From assembly GCA_016200745.1 (NCBI GenBank), contig JACQEF010000331.1, forward strand, positions 1 through 17,571: a DNA stretch of 17,571 bases, in the 5' to 3' direction. Under the pieces are notes generated by a model. The model saw nothing but the letters and a program-made list of their open reading frames with translations, was not told the origin of the DNA and did no database searches. The DNA is from Chloroflexota bacterium (GTDB lineage Bacteria; Chloroflexota; Limnocylindria; Limnocylindrales; CSP1-4). Below are positions 1 through 6,352 of this stretch, one piece after another (position 1 is the first letter of the stretch; the number at the start of each line of letters is the position of its first letter). The translations under genes and the position numbers were made by a program.

Positions 1-147
1 CTGCTGGTCGAACGCAGCGTGATCCGCGACGGCCACGGACGCAGGATCGAAGCCACCGAATCGGTCTACCCGGCCGACCGCTACGCCCTCGAGATCCACT
101 TCGACGTCGAAGTCGGGGACGTGACCGCACAGAACGGCCACGAATGA
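1..147 (+). CDS. GntR-family (HutC/UTRA) transcriptional regulator, C-terminal fragment
   Basis: An open frame runs in from the left edge and stops at a TGA at 145-147, giving 48 residues. The segment (Glu-Arg-Ser, then an Ala-Asp-Arg-Tyr block followed by alternating hydrophobic residues) resembles the last beta strands of the UTRA ligand-binding domain of HutC-type GntR regulators, whose conserved end carries a Ala/Gly-Asp-Arg-Tyr motif. Its stop overlaps the nagA start in an ATGA. A UTRA regulator directly before nagA matches the NagR/YvoA/DasR arrangement, where the effector is a glucosamine- or N-acetylglucosamine-phosphate. The DNA-binding half lies outside the window, so the family call rests on the tail and the neighbour only. 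Confidence 0.6.
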   Translation: MLVERSVIRDGHGRRIEATESVYPADRYALEIHFDVEVGDVTAQNGHE

Positions 148-1304
148 CCGCCTCGCCGACGATCCTCGAGGGACGGCTCGTGCTCGACGACCGCGTCGTC
201 GCCGGCCGGGTCGCGATCGAGGATGGGTGGATCTCGGGGGTCGAGCTGGACGACGCGCTCGACCGGGGCGCGGCCGGGGATCGGGTCATCGCTCCGGGCT
301 TCGTCGACGTCCACGTCCACGGCGGTGGCGGTCACGACGCGATGGGCGACCGGGCGGCCCTCGACGGCATGGCTCGCCACCTCCTCCGCCACGGCATCAC
401 GGCCTTCCTCCCGACCGCGGTGGCGGCACCGCTCGACAGGCTCGTGGCGTTCGCCGGCCACGTCCGCGGCTGGCTGTCGGACGCACCGGCCGACGGGGCC
501 GAGCCGCTCGGCTTCAATCTCGAGGGACCGTTCCTGGCCGCCGCCCGAAAGGGCGCCCACGACCCGGCCTACCTCCGGGTGCCGGCGGACGTGCCGGCCG
601 CGGCGTTCGAGCCGCTCGTGGACGGCCTGCGGGTCCTGACGATCGCCCCGGAGCTGCCGGGGGCGGTCGAGCTGATCGCCCGGCTTCGCGAGCGCGGCGT
701 GGTGGCCTCGATCGGCCATTCGGCGGCCACGCTCGACGAGGCGATGGGAGGCTACCGCGCCGGCGGGACCTCGACGACACACCTGTTCAACGCGATGACC
801 GGCGTCGATCACCGCGCCCCCGGGCTGGCGGTGGCCGCACTCCTCGACGACGCGGCCTATGTCGAGCTGATCGCCGACGGCATCCACGTTCACCCGGGCC
901 TCTGGCCACTCATCCTCCGGGTGAAGCCGGCCGACCGGCTCCTGCTCGTCAGCGATGCCATCTCGCTGACCGGCATGGGCGACGGCCGCGCCCGGATCGG
1001 CGGCCTCGAGGTGGAGGTCGTTGGCGGACGGGTGACGCTCGCCGGGACGTCCACGCTGGCCGGATCCGTCCTCACGCTCGACGTGGCCGTGCGCAACGTG
1101 GTCGCGTCAGGTGTGGCACTGCCCGCCGCGGTCGGCGCGGCGAGCCGCAACCCGCTGGCGATGCTCGGGATCACGGACCGCGGCCGGATCGCCACGGGCC
1201 AGCGCGCCGACCTCGTCGAGCTCGACGGCGATCTCCGGGTCCTGCGCGTCATGCGCGCGGGACGGTGGTCGACGGCAGGAGCCGACACCGGTCGAGCCAT
1301 CTGA
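144..1304 (+). CDS. nagA: N-acetylglucosamine-6-phosphate deacetylase
   Basis: This 386-residue protein has the usual NagA length. It removes acetate from N-acetylglucosamine-6-phosphate in the cytoplasm, giving glucosamine-6-phosphate for glycolysis or cell-wall recycling. The amidohydrolase signature is intact: the His-x-His pair (H57, H59) in PGFVDVHVHG, the metal-binding E127 in NLEGPF, H192 in IGHS, H213 in THLFNAM, H248 in ADGIHVH and the catalytic D271 in VSDAI. The late GTSTLAGS block is also typical of NagA. The ATG at 144 overlaps the stop of the upstream regulator, so the two are translationally coupled. The gene ends 29 bp from the convergent creatininase-family gene. No nagB is visible. 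Confidence 0.95.
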   Translation: MTASPTILEGRLVLDDRVVAGRVAIEDGWISGVELDDALDRGAAGDRVIAPGFVDVHVHGGGGHDAMGDRAALDGMARHLLRHGITAFLPTAVAAPLDRLVAFAGHVRGWLSDAPADGAEPLGFNLEGPFLAAARKGAHDPAYLRVPADVPAAAFEPLVDGLRVLTIAPELPGAVELIARLRERGVVASIGHSAATLDEAMGGYRAGGTSTTHLFNAMTGVDHRAPGLAVAALLDDAAYVELIADGIHVHPGLWPLILRVKPADRLLLVSDAISLTGMGDGRARIGGLEVEVVGGRVTLAGTSTLAGSVLTLDVAVRNVVASGVALPAAVGAASRNPLAMLGITDRGRIATGQRADLVELDGDLRVLRVMRAGRWSTAGADTGRAI

Positions 1305-1333
1305 CGCTGTGCCGCCGGCGCTGTGCCGCCGGG

Positions 1334-2122
1334 TCAGCGCCGCGGCATCGCCTCGAACGTGCGCTCGATGTCCGCCAGCAGGCGAATCGTCGACGCGGTC
1401 ACCACGTCCAGGTAGCGCTCGCCGAACTCGGCGCTCGCCTGCGTGGCATCGCCCCACGTCCCCGATGCGGTGGCGCGATGGACGGAACCCGACGAGGCGA
1501 AGAAGAACGCGGTATGGACCGCCGCCGGGCTGGTGACGTCGGGGAACGGCGGGAACTCCGCGTTCGCCCGATCCATGTCGACGAGGTCCGGGGCGATCGC
1601 GAGCACGGCCGACGTCTCGCCCCGATTCGCATGGAGCCCGGTCGCGGGGTCGAAGAACTCGGCCGCCTCGGCCGGAGTCATCCCGTCCCAGTAGTTGACC
1701 GGGAAGGCGCGGACACCGGCCGGCATCCGGTCCGACGCCGCGGCACACGCGTAGGCGATCGCGTAGGTGTTGTCGTAGTGACCGTTGAGGAACACGATCC
1801 GCCGGAAGCCGACCGTGGCGAGCGAGCCGCACAGGTCCTCGATGAGCGCCATGAACGTCGAGATCCGCACCTGGACGACGCCCGTGAACCCGGCGTGCGG
1901 GTATGACAGGGCGTAGTTGACCGATGGGGCCACCAGTGCGCCGGTCGCCTCGGCCACGCGTCGCGCGACCTCGACCGGGATCAGCACGTCGGTCAGGAGC
2001 GGCGCATGCGGTCCGTGCTGCTCGGTCGAGCCGACGGGAACGATCACGGTCTGCGCTCCCCGCAGATGGGCCGTCACCTCCGGGTCGGTCATCTCGCCGA
2101 GGAACACGGTCGGCGGCTTCAT
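1334..2122 (-). CDS. Creatininase-family metal-dependent amidohydrolase
   Basis: This 262-residue protein belongs to the creatininase family, which includes creatinine amidohydrolase, the mycofactocin peptidase MftE and ArfB-type formamide hydrolases. Members use two metal ions to cleave cyclic or linear amides. Visible ligands are E34 and H36 in GSTEQHGPH, D45, H115 in NGHYDN, and the H164/E169 pair in HANRGETS. Pseudomonas creatininase uses E34, H36, D45, H120 and E122; the position matching E122 appears to be Asp117 here. The start is supported by a perfect AAGGAGG ending 8 nt before the ATG. It is last in the minus-strand set after the epimerase, separated by 155 bp with two hairpins. Its place beside a molybdenum hydroxylase operon suggests cleavage of a lactam or amide intermediate, but the substrate is unknown and creatinine itself is not implied. 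Confidence 0.85.
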   Translation of the reverse strand: MKPPTVFLGEMTDPEVTAHLRGAQTVIVPVGSTEQHGPHAPLLTDVLIPVEVARRVAEATGALVAPSVNYALSYPHAGFTGVVQVRISTFMALIEDLCGSLATVGFRRIVFLNGHYDNTYAIAYACAAASDRMPAGVRAFPVNYWDGMTPAEAAEFFDPATGLHANRGETSAVLAIAPDLVDMDRANAEFPPFPDVTSPAAVHTAFFFASSGSVHRATASGTWGDATQASAEFGERYLDVVTASTIRLLADIERTFEAMPRR

Positions 2123-2169
2123 GGCGACGGCCTCCTTGGCTCGGGACGGGGCATGGGCGTCGTCGGCTT

Positions 2170-2192
2170 CGACGGCCGCAGACCGGCCGTCG
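2170..2192. other. Stem-loop upstream of the creatininase-family gene
   Basis: A perfect 8-bp stem (CGACGGCC paired with GGCCGTCG) closes a 7-nt loop. On the minus strand it would lie in the leader of the creatininase-family transcript, about 48 nt before the start codon. There is no T-tract. It could be an attenuator, a processing site or simply a product of high GC. Confidence 0.3.
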
Positions 2193-2232
2193 CGAGACTG
2201 TCCGCAGATGGTATGGGGCGACCGGGCTCAGG

Positions 2233-2253
2233 CGGAGACCGTTGCGGTCTCCG
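2233..2253 (-). terminator. Candidate hairpin after the epimerase gene
   Basis: A perfect 8-bp stem (CGGAGACC with GGTCTCCG) and a 5-nt loop lie 24 bp beyond the stop codon of the minus-strand epimerase gene. No T-run follows, so if it ends transcription it does so as a GC-rich hairpin alone; it may instead protect or process the mRNA between the epimerase and creatininase genes. Confidence 0.35.
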
Positions 2254-2277
2254 GACGGGCCGAGGGTGCCGGACCGG

Positions 2278-3267
2278 TCAGGCGAGCACGCGGTCCAGGT
2301 AGGCCGAGTCGATCAGCCCGCGGCGAATGCCGTCGCGATAGGTCTCCGTGGTCGATCGGATCCCATCCTCGAGCGCGGTCTCGGCCTGGGGTCCGAGCGC
2401 CTCGACGATCGGGCCGCCGTCAAACGCGGCCGGGAACGGCAGCGGCCGGTCGTCGTGGGTCAGCCGGCCGCGAACGCCCGGCTCCTGGGCCTCGATGGCG
2501 CGGAGGATCTCGTCGACGCCGAAGGCGCTGCCACCCAGGCTGTAGGCCACGGCGCCCGTGGCCGTCGCCTGCGCCGCCCGGATGAAGGTCCGGGCCACGT
2601 CGTCCACGAACTGGAACTGATAGCTCCCGCCGAAGTTGACGTGGTACGGCCGGTTCGCGGCGGCGGCGATCATCGCGAGCGTCGGCTTCGAGGTCACGCC
2701 CTGGTCGCGCCCCGGGCCATAGACCGAGTGCGGCCGGAGGCCGATGCTCGAGATCCCGTCGGTCTGCCAGTAGACGCGGGCGGTCGCCTCGTTGGCGACC
2801 TTGTACACGCCGTAGTGCGAGGTCGGGAAGAACGGCGCGTCGGCCGGCAGGACGGTCTCCCGGTAGTGGCTCGCCGGTCCGTAAACGGCCGCGCTGCTCG
2901 CGTACACGACGCGATCGACACCGAGGCGCTTCGCCAGCTCGAAGACCGCCACGGTCCCGGCAACGTTGACCTGCGCGCCGCGGATCGGGTCAGCCGCGCA
3001 GAACGGAAACTGCATGGCCGCGAGATGGACGATCCGATTGATCCCCTGCCCGCGCGCCTCCGCTTCCACGCCGTCGAGCTCGGCGATGTCGGTGATCAGG
3101 AAGCGAACCCGGTCGATCTCCGCGTCGGTCATGACCAGCCTGAGGCGGTCGAACTGGCGGTCGACGCTCAGGACGACGACCGGGACGTCCGCCCGGACGA
3201 GGTTCCGGACGACCCACGCGCCGATGCAGCCCGTGCCGCCCGTCACCAGGATCCGCTCGTCTGCCAT
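2278..3267 (-). CDS. NAD-dependent epimerase/dehydratase-family protein (extended SDR)
   Basis: This 329-residue protein is an extended short-chain dehydrogenase. The N-terminal Rossmann motif TGGTGCIG (residues 9-16) binds NAD(P). The catalytic residues are the Ser pair at 124-125 in YASSAAVYG and Y152/K156 in HYGVYK, followed by RPHSVYGPGR near 178-187, all typical of nucleotide-sugar epimerases and of sugar-acid or aldose dehydrogenases. I chose the ATG at 3267 because AGGA lies 5-6 nt before it; an in-frame GTG at 3285 would add six residues but has poor spacing to any SD. It follows the ABM-fold gene by 51 bp on the same strand and so is probably co-transcribed. No nucleotide-sugar pathway genes are near, so a dehydrogenase or epimerase step on a catabolic intermediate is as likely as sugar biosynthesis. 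Confidence 0.85.
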   Translation of the reverse strand: MADERILVTGGTGCIGAWVVRNLVRADVPVVVLSVDRQFDRLRLVMTDAEIDRVRFLITDIAELDGVEAEARGQGINRIVHLAAMQFPFCAADPIRGAQVNVAGTVAVFELAKRLGVDRVVYASSAAVYGPASHYRETVLPADAPFFPTSHYGVYKVANEATARVYWQTDGISSIGLRPHSVYGPGRDQGVTSKPTLAMIAAAANRPYHVNFGGSYQFQFVDDVARTFIRAAQATATGAVAYSLGGSAFGVDEILRAIEAQEPGVRGRLTHDDRPLPFPAAFDGGPIVEALGPQAETALEDGIRSTTETYRDGIRRGLIDSAYLDRVLA

Positions 3268-3318
3268 GCCGTCCTCGCTCGTCACGCTGCAGTTCGATCC
3301 CGCCCGCTGGCCCGACCC

Positions 3319-3606
3319 TCAGGCGATCACCACGTAGCCCTGGATCTCGTTGTCGCTGAACAGGGCCGTGAGCGCCGGCTGCAGGGCCTGGTGCACCTCC
3401 GACGTTCGCCAGGCGGCCGCGCTGTCGGCATCCTCGAAGCGAAGCACCATTTGGTAGCGCGTCGCGCTGTCGACCTCGCGCAGCAGCTCGACCCGCACGA
3501 ACCCCGGCGCCTTCGCCATCGTGGGGCCGTACTGATCGGCGAAGAACCGCTCGAACGCCTCGACGCGATCGGCGTGGACGTTGAAGGTGATGTGCCGCTC
3601 GATCAT
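3319..3606 (-). CDS. Small ABM/dimeric alpha-beta barrel-fold protein
   Basis: The 95-residue product resembles the antibiotic biosynthesis monooxygenase (ABM)-like dimeric ferredoxin-fold proteins: an opening strand (HITFNVH), a helix with AFERFFADQY, a Phe-Val-Arg-Val-Glu-Leu strand, an RYQMVLRFED strand and a Trp-containing AAAWRTSEVH helix. Such proteins act as cofactor-free monooxygenases, heme-degrading enzymes, isomerases or ligand binders, so the fold gives no reaction. I chose the ATG at 3606 because GAGGA lies about 6 nt upstream; an upstream ATG at 3636 would place ten extra residues inside the divergent control region and lacks an SD. It is first in the minus-strand set and is transcribed away from the GntR regulator. 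Confidence 0.7.
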   Translation of the reverse strand: MIERHITFNVHADRVEAFERFFADQYGPTMAKAPGFVRVELLREVDSATRYQMVLRFEDADSAAAWRTSEVHQALQPALTALFSDNEIQGYVVIA

Positions 3607-3641
3607 CGTGATCCTCGCTGGTGGCAGTGGGGTCATTGGAG

Positions 3642-3658
3642 AATTGGCCTTACCAGTT
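3642..3658. promoter_or_regulatory. FadR/PdhR-like operator palindrome
   Basis: The 17-bp imperfect palindrome AATTGGCCTTACCAGTT matches the PdhR-type consensus AATTGGTNNNACCAATT at all but two of its defined positions and also resembles E. coli FadR sites. It lies in the 106-bp divergent gap between the ABM-fold gene and the FCD-type GntR gene, overlapping candidate promoters in both directions. The parsimonious reading is that the adjacent regulator binds here and controls itself and both arms. Confidence 0.6.
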
Positions 3659-3686
3659 GACCACTATACCAGCCGCCGTCTACCAT
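3644..3686 (+). promoter_or_regulatory. Candidate promoter(s) for the GntR-molybdenum hydroxylase operon
   Basis: TTGACC (3657-3662) and TACCAT (3681-3686) form a sigma70-like pair with an 18-bp spacer; the -35 box overlaps the end of the palindrome. An alternative weaker pair is TTGGCC (3644-3649) with TATACC (3665-3670) at a short 15-bp spacing. Either would be blocked by a repressor on the palindrome. Confidence 0.4.
3664..3669 (-). promoter_or_regulatory. Candidate -10 box for the ABM-epimerase-creatininase genes
   Basis: On the minus strand this reads TATAGT, five of six matches to the -10 consensus, about 58 nt before the ABM-fold start codon. No good -35 box stands at the right distance. 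Its predicted start of transcription falls inside the palindrome at 3642-3658. Confidence 0.3.
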
Positions 3687-3712
3687 GTGGCGGGCATCAG
3701 CACTGAGGAGCC

Positions 3713-4516
3713 ATGACGACCGTGGATCGGGACCTGGACGCCGGCGCCGCGACCGATCGGCGTGCGGCCGCCCCAGAGGCCCGCTTCGAGGTGGTGTCGC
3801 GGAGCACGCTGCCCGAGGAGATCGCCAACCGCCTGCTCGAGCAGATCCGGGCGCAGCAGCTGCGGCCGGGCGACAAGCTACCGGCCGAACGCAACCTCGC
3901 CCGGATGATGGAGGTCAGCCGGCCCGTCCTGCGCGAGGCGCTTCGCGCGCTGGCGCTCATGCGCGTCGTCGACATCCGGCAAGGCGACGGTACCTACATC
4001 ACCTCGCTCGAGCCCAAGCAGCTCATCTCGCACCTCGACTTCGTGTTCTCCAAGGACAGCGTCGCCCTGGTCCAGCTGCTCGAGGCACGACGGGTCATCG
4101 AGGCCGGCAACGTCCGGCTCGCCGCCGCCCGGGTGACCGATGACGAGATCGCCGGCCTCGAGATGCGACTCGACGCCATGGCGGCGTGCATCGACGACCC
4201 GGAGCGGTTCAGCGAGCTGGACATCGCGATGCACATGGCGGTGTGCGACGCCGCGGAGAACTTCCTGCTGCTCCAATTCATGAACATCATCAGCGCCCTC
4301 GGGCGGGTGAGCCGGGAACGCACGGGCGGGCTGAAGACCGTCCGCGAAGCGGCGCTCGAGGACCATCGCCGGATCGTCGAGGGGCTTCGCCACCACGACG
4401 CCGACGCGGCCGAGGCCGCGATGCGCCGGCATCTCGACCACGTCGACGCGGGGCTCAGGGCGGTCCTCGGCGCGGACGAGACGCCGGCGGCGGTCCTCGG
4501 AACACGGGCCCCATGA
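3713..4516 (+). CDS. GntR-family transcriptional regulator, FadR subfamily (FCD domain)
   Basis: The 267-residue protein has an N-terminal winged helix-turn-helix (about 30-100: LPEEIANRLLEQI, GDKLPAERNLA, SRPVLREALRAL, GDGTYIT) and an all-helical FCD domain (about 115-250). Likely metal/effector ligands of the FCD domain are D170 and H174 in DIAMHMAV, H218 in LEDHRRI and H240 in MRRHLDHV. FadR-type proteins bind acids or acyl-CoAs and usually repress neighbouring catabolic genes. It leads the molybdenum hydroxylase operon and overlaps the CoxG-like gene by ATGA at 4513-4516, so it is probably autoregulated through the palindrome at 3642-3658. The SD GAGGAG ends only 2 nt before the ATG; a GTG at 3722 has somewhat long spacing, so the start may be three codons later. 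The effector may be the pathway substrate or product. Confidence 0.9.
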   Translation: MTTVDRDLDAGAATDRRAAAPEARFEVVSRSTLPEEIANRLLEQIRAQQLRPGDKLPAERNLARMMEVSRPVLREALRALALMRVVDIRQGDGTYITSLEPKQLISHLDFVFSKDSVALVQLLEARRVIEAGNVRLAAARVTDDEIAGLEMRLDAMAACIDDPERFSELDIAMHMAVCDAAENFLLLQFMNIISALGRVSRERTGGLKTVREAALEDHRRIVEGLRHHDADAAEAAMRRHLDHVDAGLRAVLGADETPAAVLGTRAP

Positions 4517-5007
4517 ACGTGCAGGGCAGCCGGACGCTCGACGCGCCGCGCGCCGCGGTGTTCGCCGCGATCTGCGACCCGAACGCGCTGCTCGGCATCA
4601 TCCCCGGCTGCCGGGAGATCGAGCGGGTGGACGACGTCGAGTACCGCGGCCGGATCTCGCTGCGACTGCCAGGCATGGTCGGCACGTACCGCACGGTCGT
4701 CCGGCTGGTCGAGACCGAGCCACCGGCCTTCGGCCGTCTCGACGGCGAGGTCGTCGGCGCGCTCGGCTCGATCACCGGAACGGCCTCGTTCCGGCTCGCC
4801 GAACGTGACGGCCGGACCACGGTCGACTACGAGGGGCAGGCGGTCATCGGCGGGCCGCTGGCCAGGCTCGACACGCGGTTCGCGGAGGGTCTGGCCCGTT
4901 CGCTCATCGACCAGGGACTGGGCAACCTGGAGGTCCGTCTCCAGGGCGAGCCCGCAATCGAGGTCGCCGGCCGTGGCCGGCCGGCCGGCAGGGAGGGTTC
5001 GAGGTGA
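4513..5007 (+). CDS. CoxG-like SRPBCC-family protein (carbon monoxide dehydrogenase subunit G family)
   Basis: The 164-residue product opens with a SRPBCC-type strand and helix (GSRTLDAPRAAVFAAICD) and carries the PGC motif (31-33) and the late GGPLARLDTR-like block seen in CoxG proteins. CoxG has been reported to link aerobic CO dehydrogenase to the membrane, and related genes accompany many molybdenum hydroxylase clusters, where they may deliver a hydrophobic ligand or quinone. This copy ends in a short Gly/Arg-rich tail and shows no C-terminal hydrophobic segment, so it looks soluble. Its ATG overlaps the regulator stop, and its own stop overlaps the GTG start of the FAD subunit (GTGA at 5004-5007). 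The family call is good; the exact role is not known. Confidence 0.85.
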   Translation: MNVQGSRTLDAPRAAVFAAICDPNALLGIIPGCREIERVDDVEYRGRISLRLPGMVGTYRTVVRLVETEPPAFGRLDGEVVGALGSITGTASFRLAERDGRTTVDYEGQAVIGGPLARLDTRFAEGLARSLIDQGLGNLEVRLQGEPAIEVAGRGRPAGREGSR

Positions 5008-5855
5008 CGGTCCAGGCCTACCTGCTGCCGCGATCGCTGCCCGAGGCGCTCGGCCAGCTCGCGCAGCACGGGCTCGACGTGCTGGTGATGGCCGGCGGGA
5101 CCGTCGCCATGCCGCTGATCAACGACGGGATCTCGCTGCCTTCGGTGGTCATGGGCCTCCGTCTGGCCGGCCTCGACGGCGTCGAGCGGGCAAACGGCCG
5201 ACTGCGGATCGGGGCGACGACGACGCTGACCCAACTCCTCCAGCAGAACGCGGTCCCGGTCCTGCGCGAGGCGGCCCGGAACACCGCCAGCTGGTCCATC
5301 CGCAACATGGGGACCGTCGGCGGCAACCTGTTCACGCCTCCGCCAGGCGGCGACGTGGCCGTCGCCCTGCTCGCCCTGGACGCCAGCGTGACGCTCTCCA
5401 GCTCCCGGAGCGCGAGAGTCGTCTCGCTGGCCGACTTCTACACCGGGTTCATGACCAACGAGCTCGCGCCGGACGAGTTGCTCGCCGAGCTGTGGGTGCC
5501 CATCTCGAACGAACCGACGGCCTTCCTGAAGTACGGGCGGAAGCACGCCAACACGCCGGCGGTGGTGACGGTGGCGGCGCGCGTGACCTGGGACGGCCCC
5601 ACGGTCGCCGACGCCCGGATCGCGCTGGGCGCGGCCGGCCCGCACCCGATCCGGGCGCGCGACGCGGAGCGCCTCCTGGTCGGGACCGACCTGGGTACGG
5701 ACGCGATCGCCGCGGCGAGCGCGGCTGCCGCCCGCGAATGCGAACCGTTCACCGACGCGATCGCCACCGAGTGGTATCGGCGCCGCATGGTCGGCCTGTT
5801 CGTCGGCCGGGCGCTGCAGCAGCTGGCGCCGGGCGCCGCCACGGAGGACCGCTAG
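5004..5855 (+). CDS. Molybdenum hydroxylase FAD-binding subunit (CoxM/NdhF type)
   Basis: This 283-residue protein is the medium flavoprotein subunit of a xanthine dehydrogenase-family enzyme. It carries electrons between the iron-sulfur subunit and the outside acceptor. The two FAD pyrophosphate-binding motifs are visible: AGGT (residues 30-33) and the TVGGN block (104-108) within IRNMGTVGGNL, followed by the C-terminal CO_deh_flav_C domain (about 175-275). There is no extra iron-sulfur insertion of the 4-hydroxybenzoyl-CoA reductase kind. The GTG start has GGGAGG 7 nt upstream and overlaps the CoxG-like stop. The [2Fe-2S] gene follows after 2 bp. Confidence 0.92.
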   Translation: MTVQAYLLPRSLPEALGQLAQHGLDVLVMAGGTVAMPLINDGISLPSVVMGLRLAGLDGVERANGRLRIGATTTLTQLLQQNAVPVLREAARNTASWSIRNMGTVGGNLFTPPPGGDVAVALLALDASVTLSSSRSARVVSLADFYTGFMTNELAPDELLAELWVPISNEPTAFLKYGRKHANTPAVVTVAARVTWDGPTVADARIALGAAGPHPIRARDAERLLVGTDLGTDAIAAASAAAARECEPFTDAIATEWYRRRMVGLFVGRALQQLAPGAATEDR

Positions 5856-5857
5856 CC

Positions 5858-6352
5858 ATGGCGTCGACGATCGTCACCTTCGAGCTCGGCGGCCGCGAGG
5901 TCGAGGTCCTCGTGCGGCCGATGACGACGCTCCAGTCGGTGCTGCGCAACCAGCTCGGCCAGACGGCCACCAAGGACGGCTGCCGCCAGGGCGGCTGCGG
6001 CTCCTGCACCGTCCTCGTCGACGGCGAGCCGATGGCCTCATGCCTGCTGCCCATCGAGGACGTCGCGGGCCGGCGCGTCACGACGCTCGAGAGCCTCACC
6101 CCGGCCGAGGGCCTGCATCCGGTCCAGCAGGCGTTCGTGGACGAGTACGCCTTCCAGTGCGGCTACTGCACGCCGGGGATGGTGATGCTGTCCAAGGCGC
6201 TGCTCGACCATGACCCCGCGCCGAACGACGAGGCCATCGGCCAGGCGCTGGCCGGCAACCTGTGCCGGTGCACCGGCTACCGGCCGATCGTCGACGCGAT
6301 CCGCCACGCCTCCGGGGCGATGTCCGGCCACGACACCGAGCCGGTCCGATGA
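5858..6352 (+). CDS. Molybdenum hydroxylase [2Fe-2S] subunit (CoxS/NdhS type)
   Basis: The 164-residue small subunit holds two [2Fe-2S] clusters. The N-terminal plant-ferredoxin cluster uses C42, C47, C50 and C62 (GCRQGGCGSC and a later Cys). The C-terminal four-helix domain uses C101 and C104 in QCGYCTPGM and C136 and C138 in NLCRCTGY. All eight cysteines are present, so electron transfer from the Mo site to FAD should be intact. The start at 5858 sits 2 bp after the FAD-subunit stop, with GGAGG about 10 nt upstream. The end overlaps the next ATG (ATGA at 6349-6352). Residues after 150 form a short polar tail. Confidence 0.95.
   Translation: MASTIVTFELGGREVEVLVRPMTTLQSVLRNQLGQTATKDGCRQGGCGSCTVLVDGEPMASCLLPIEDVAGRRVTTLESLTPAEGLHPVQQAFVDEYAFQCGYCTPGMVMLSKALLDHDPAPNDEAIGQALAGNLCRCTGYRPIVDAIRHASGAMSGHDTEPVR

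Noticed and set aside
3267..3285. GTG at 3285 as the epimerase start
   Set aside because: The ATG at 3267 has AGGA at good spacing and begins directly before the Rossmann strand.
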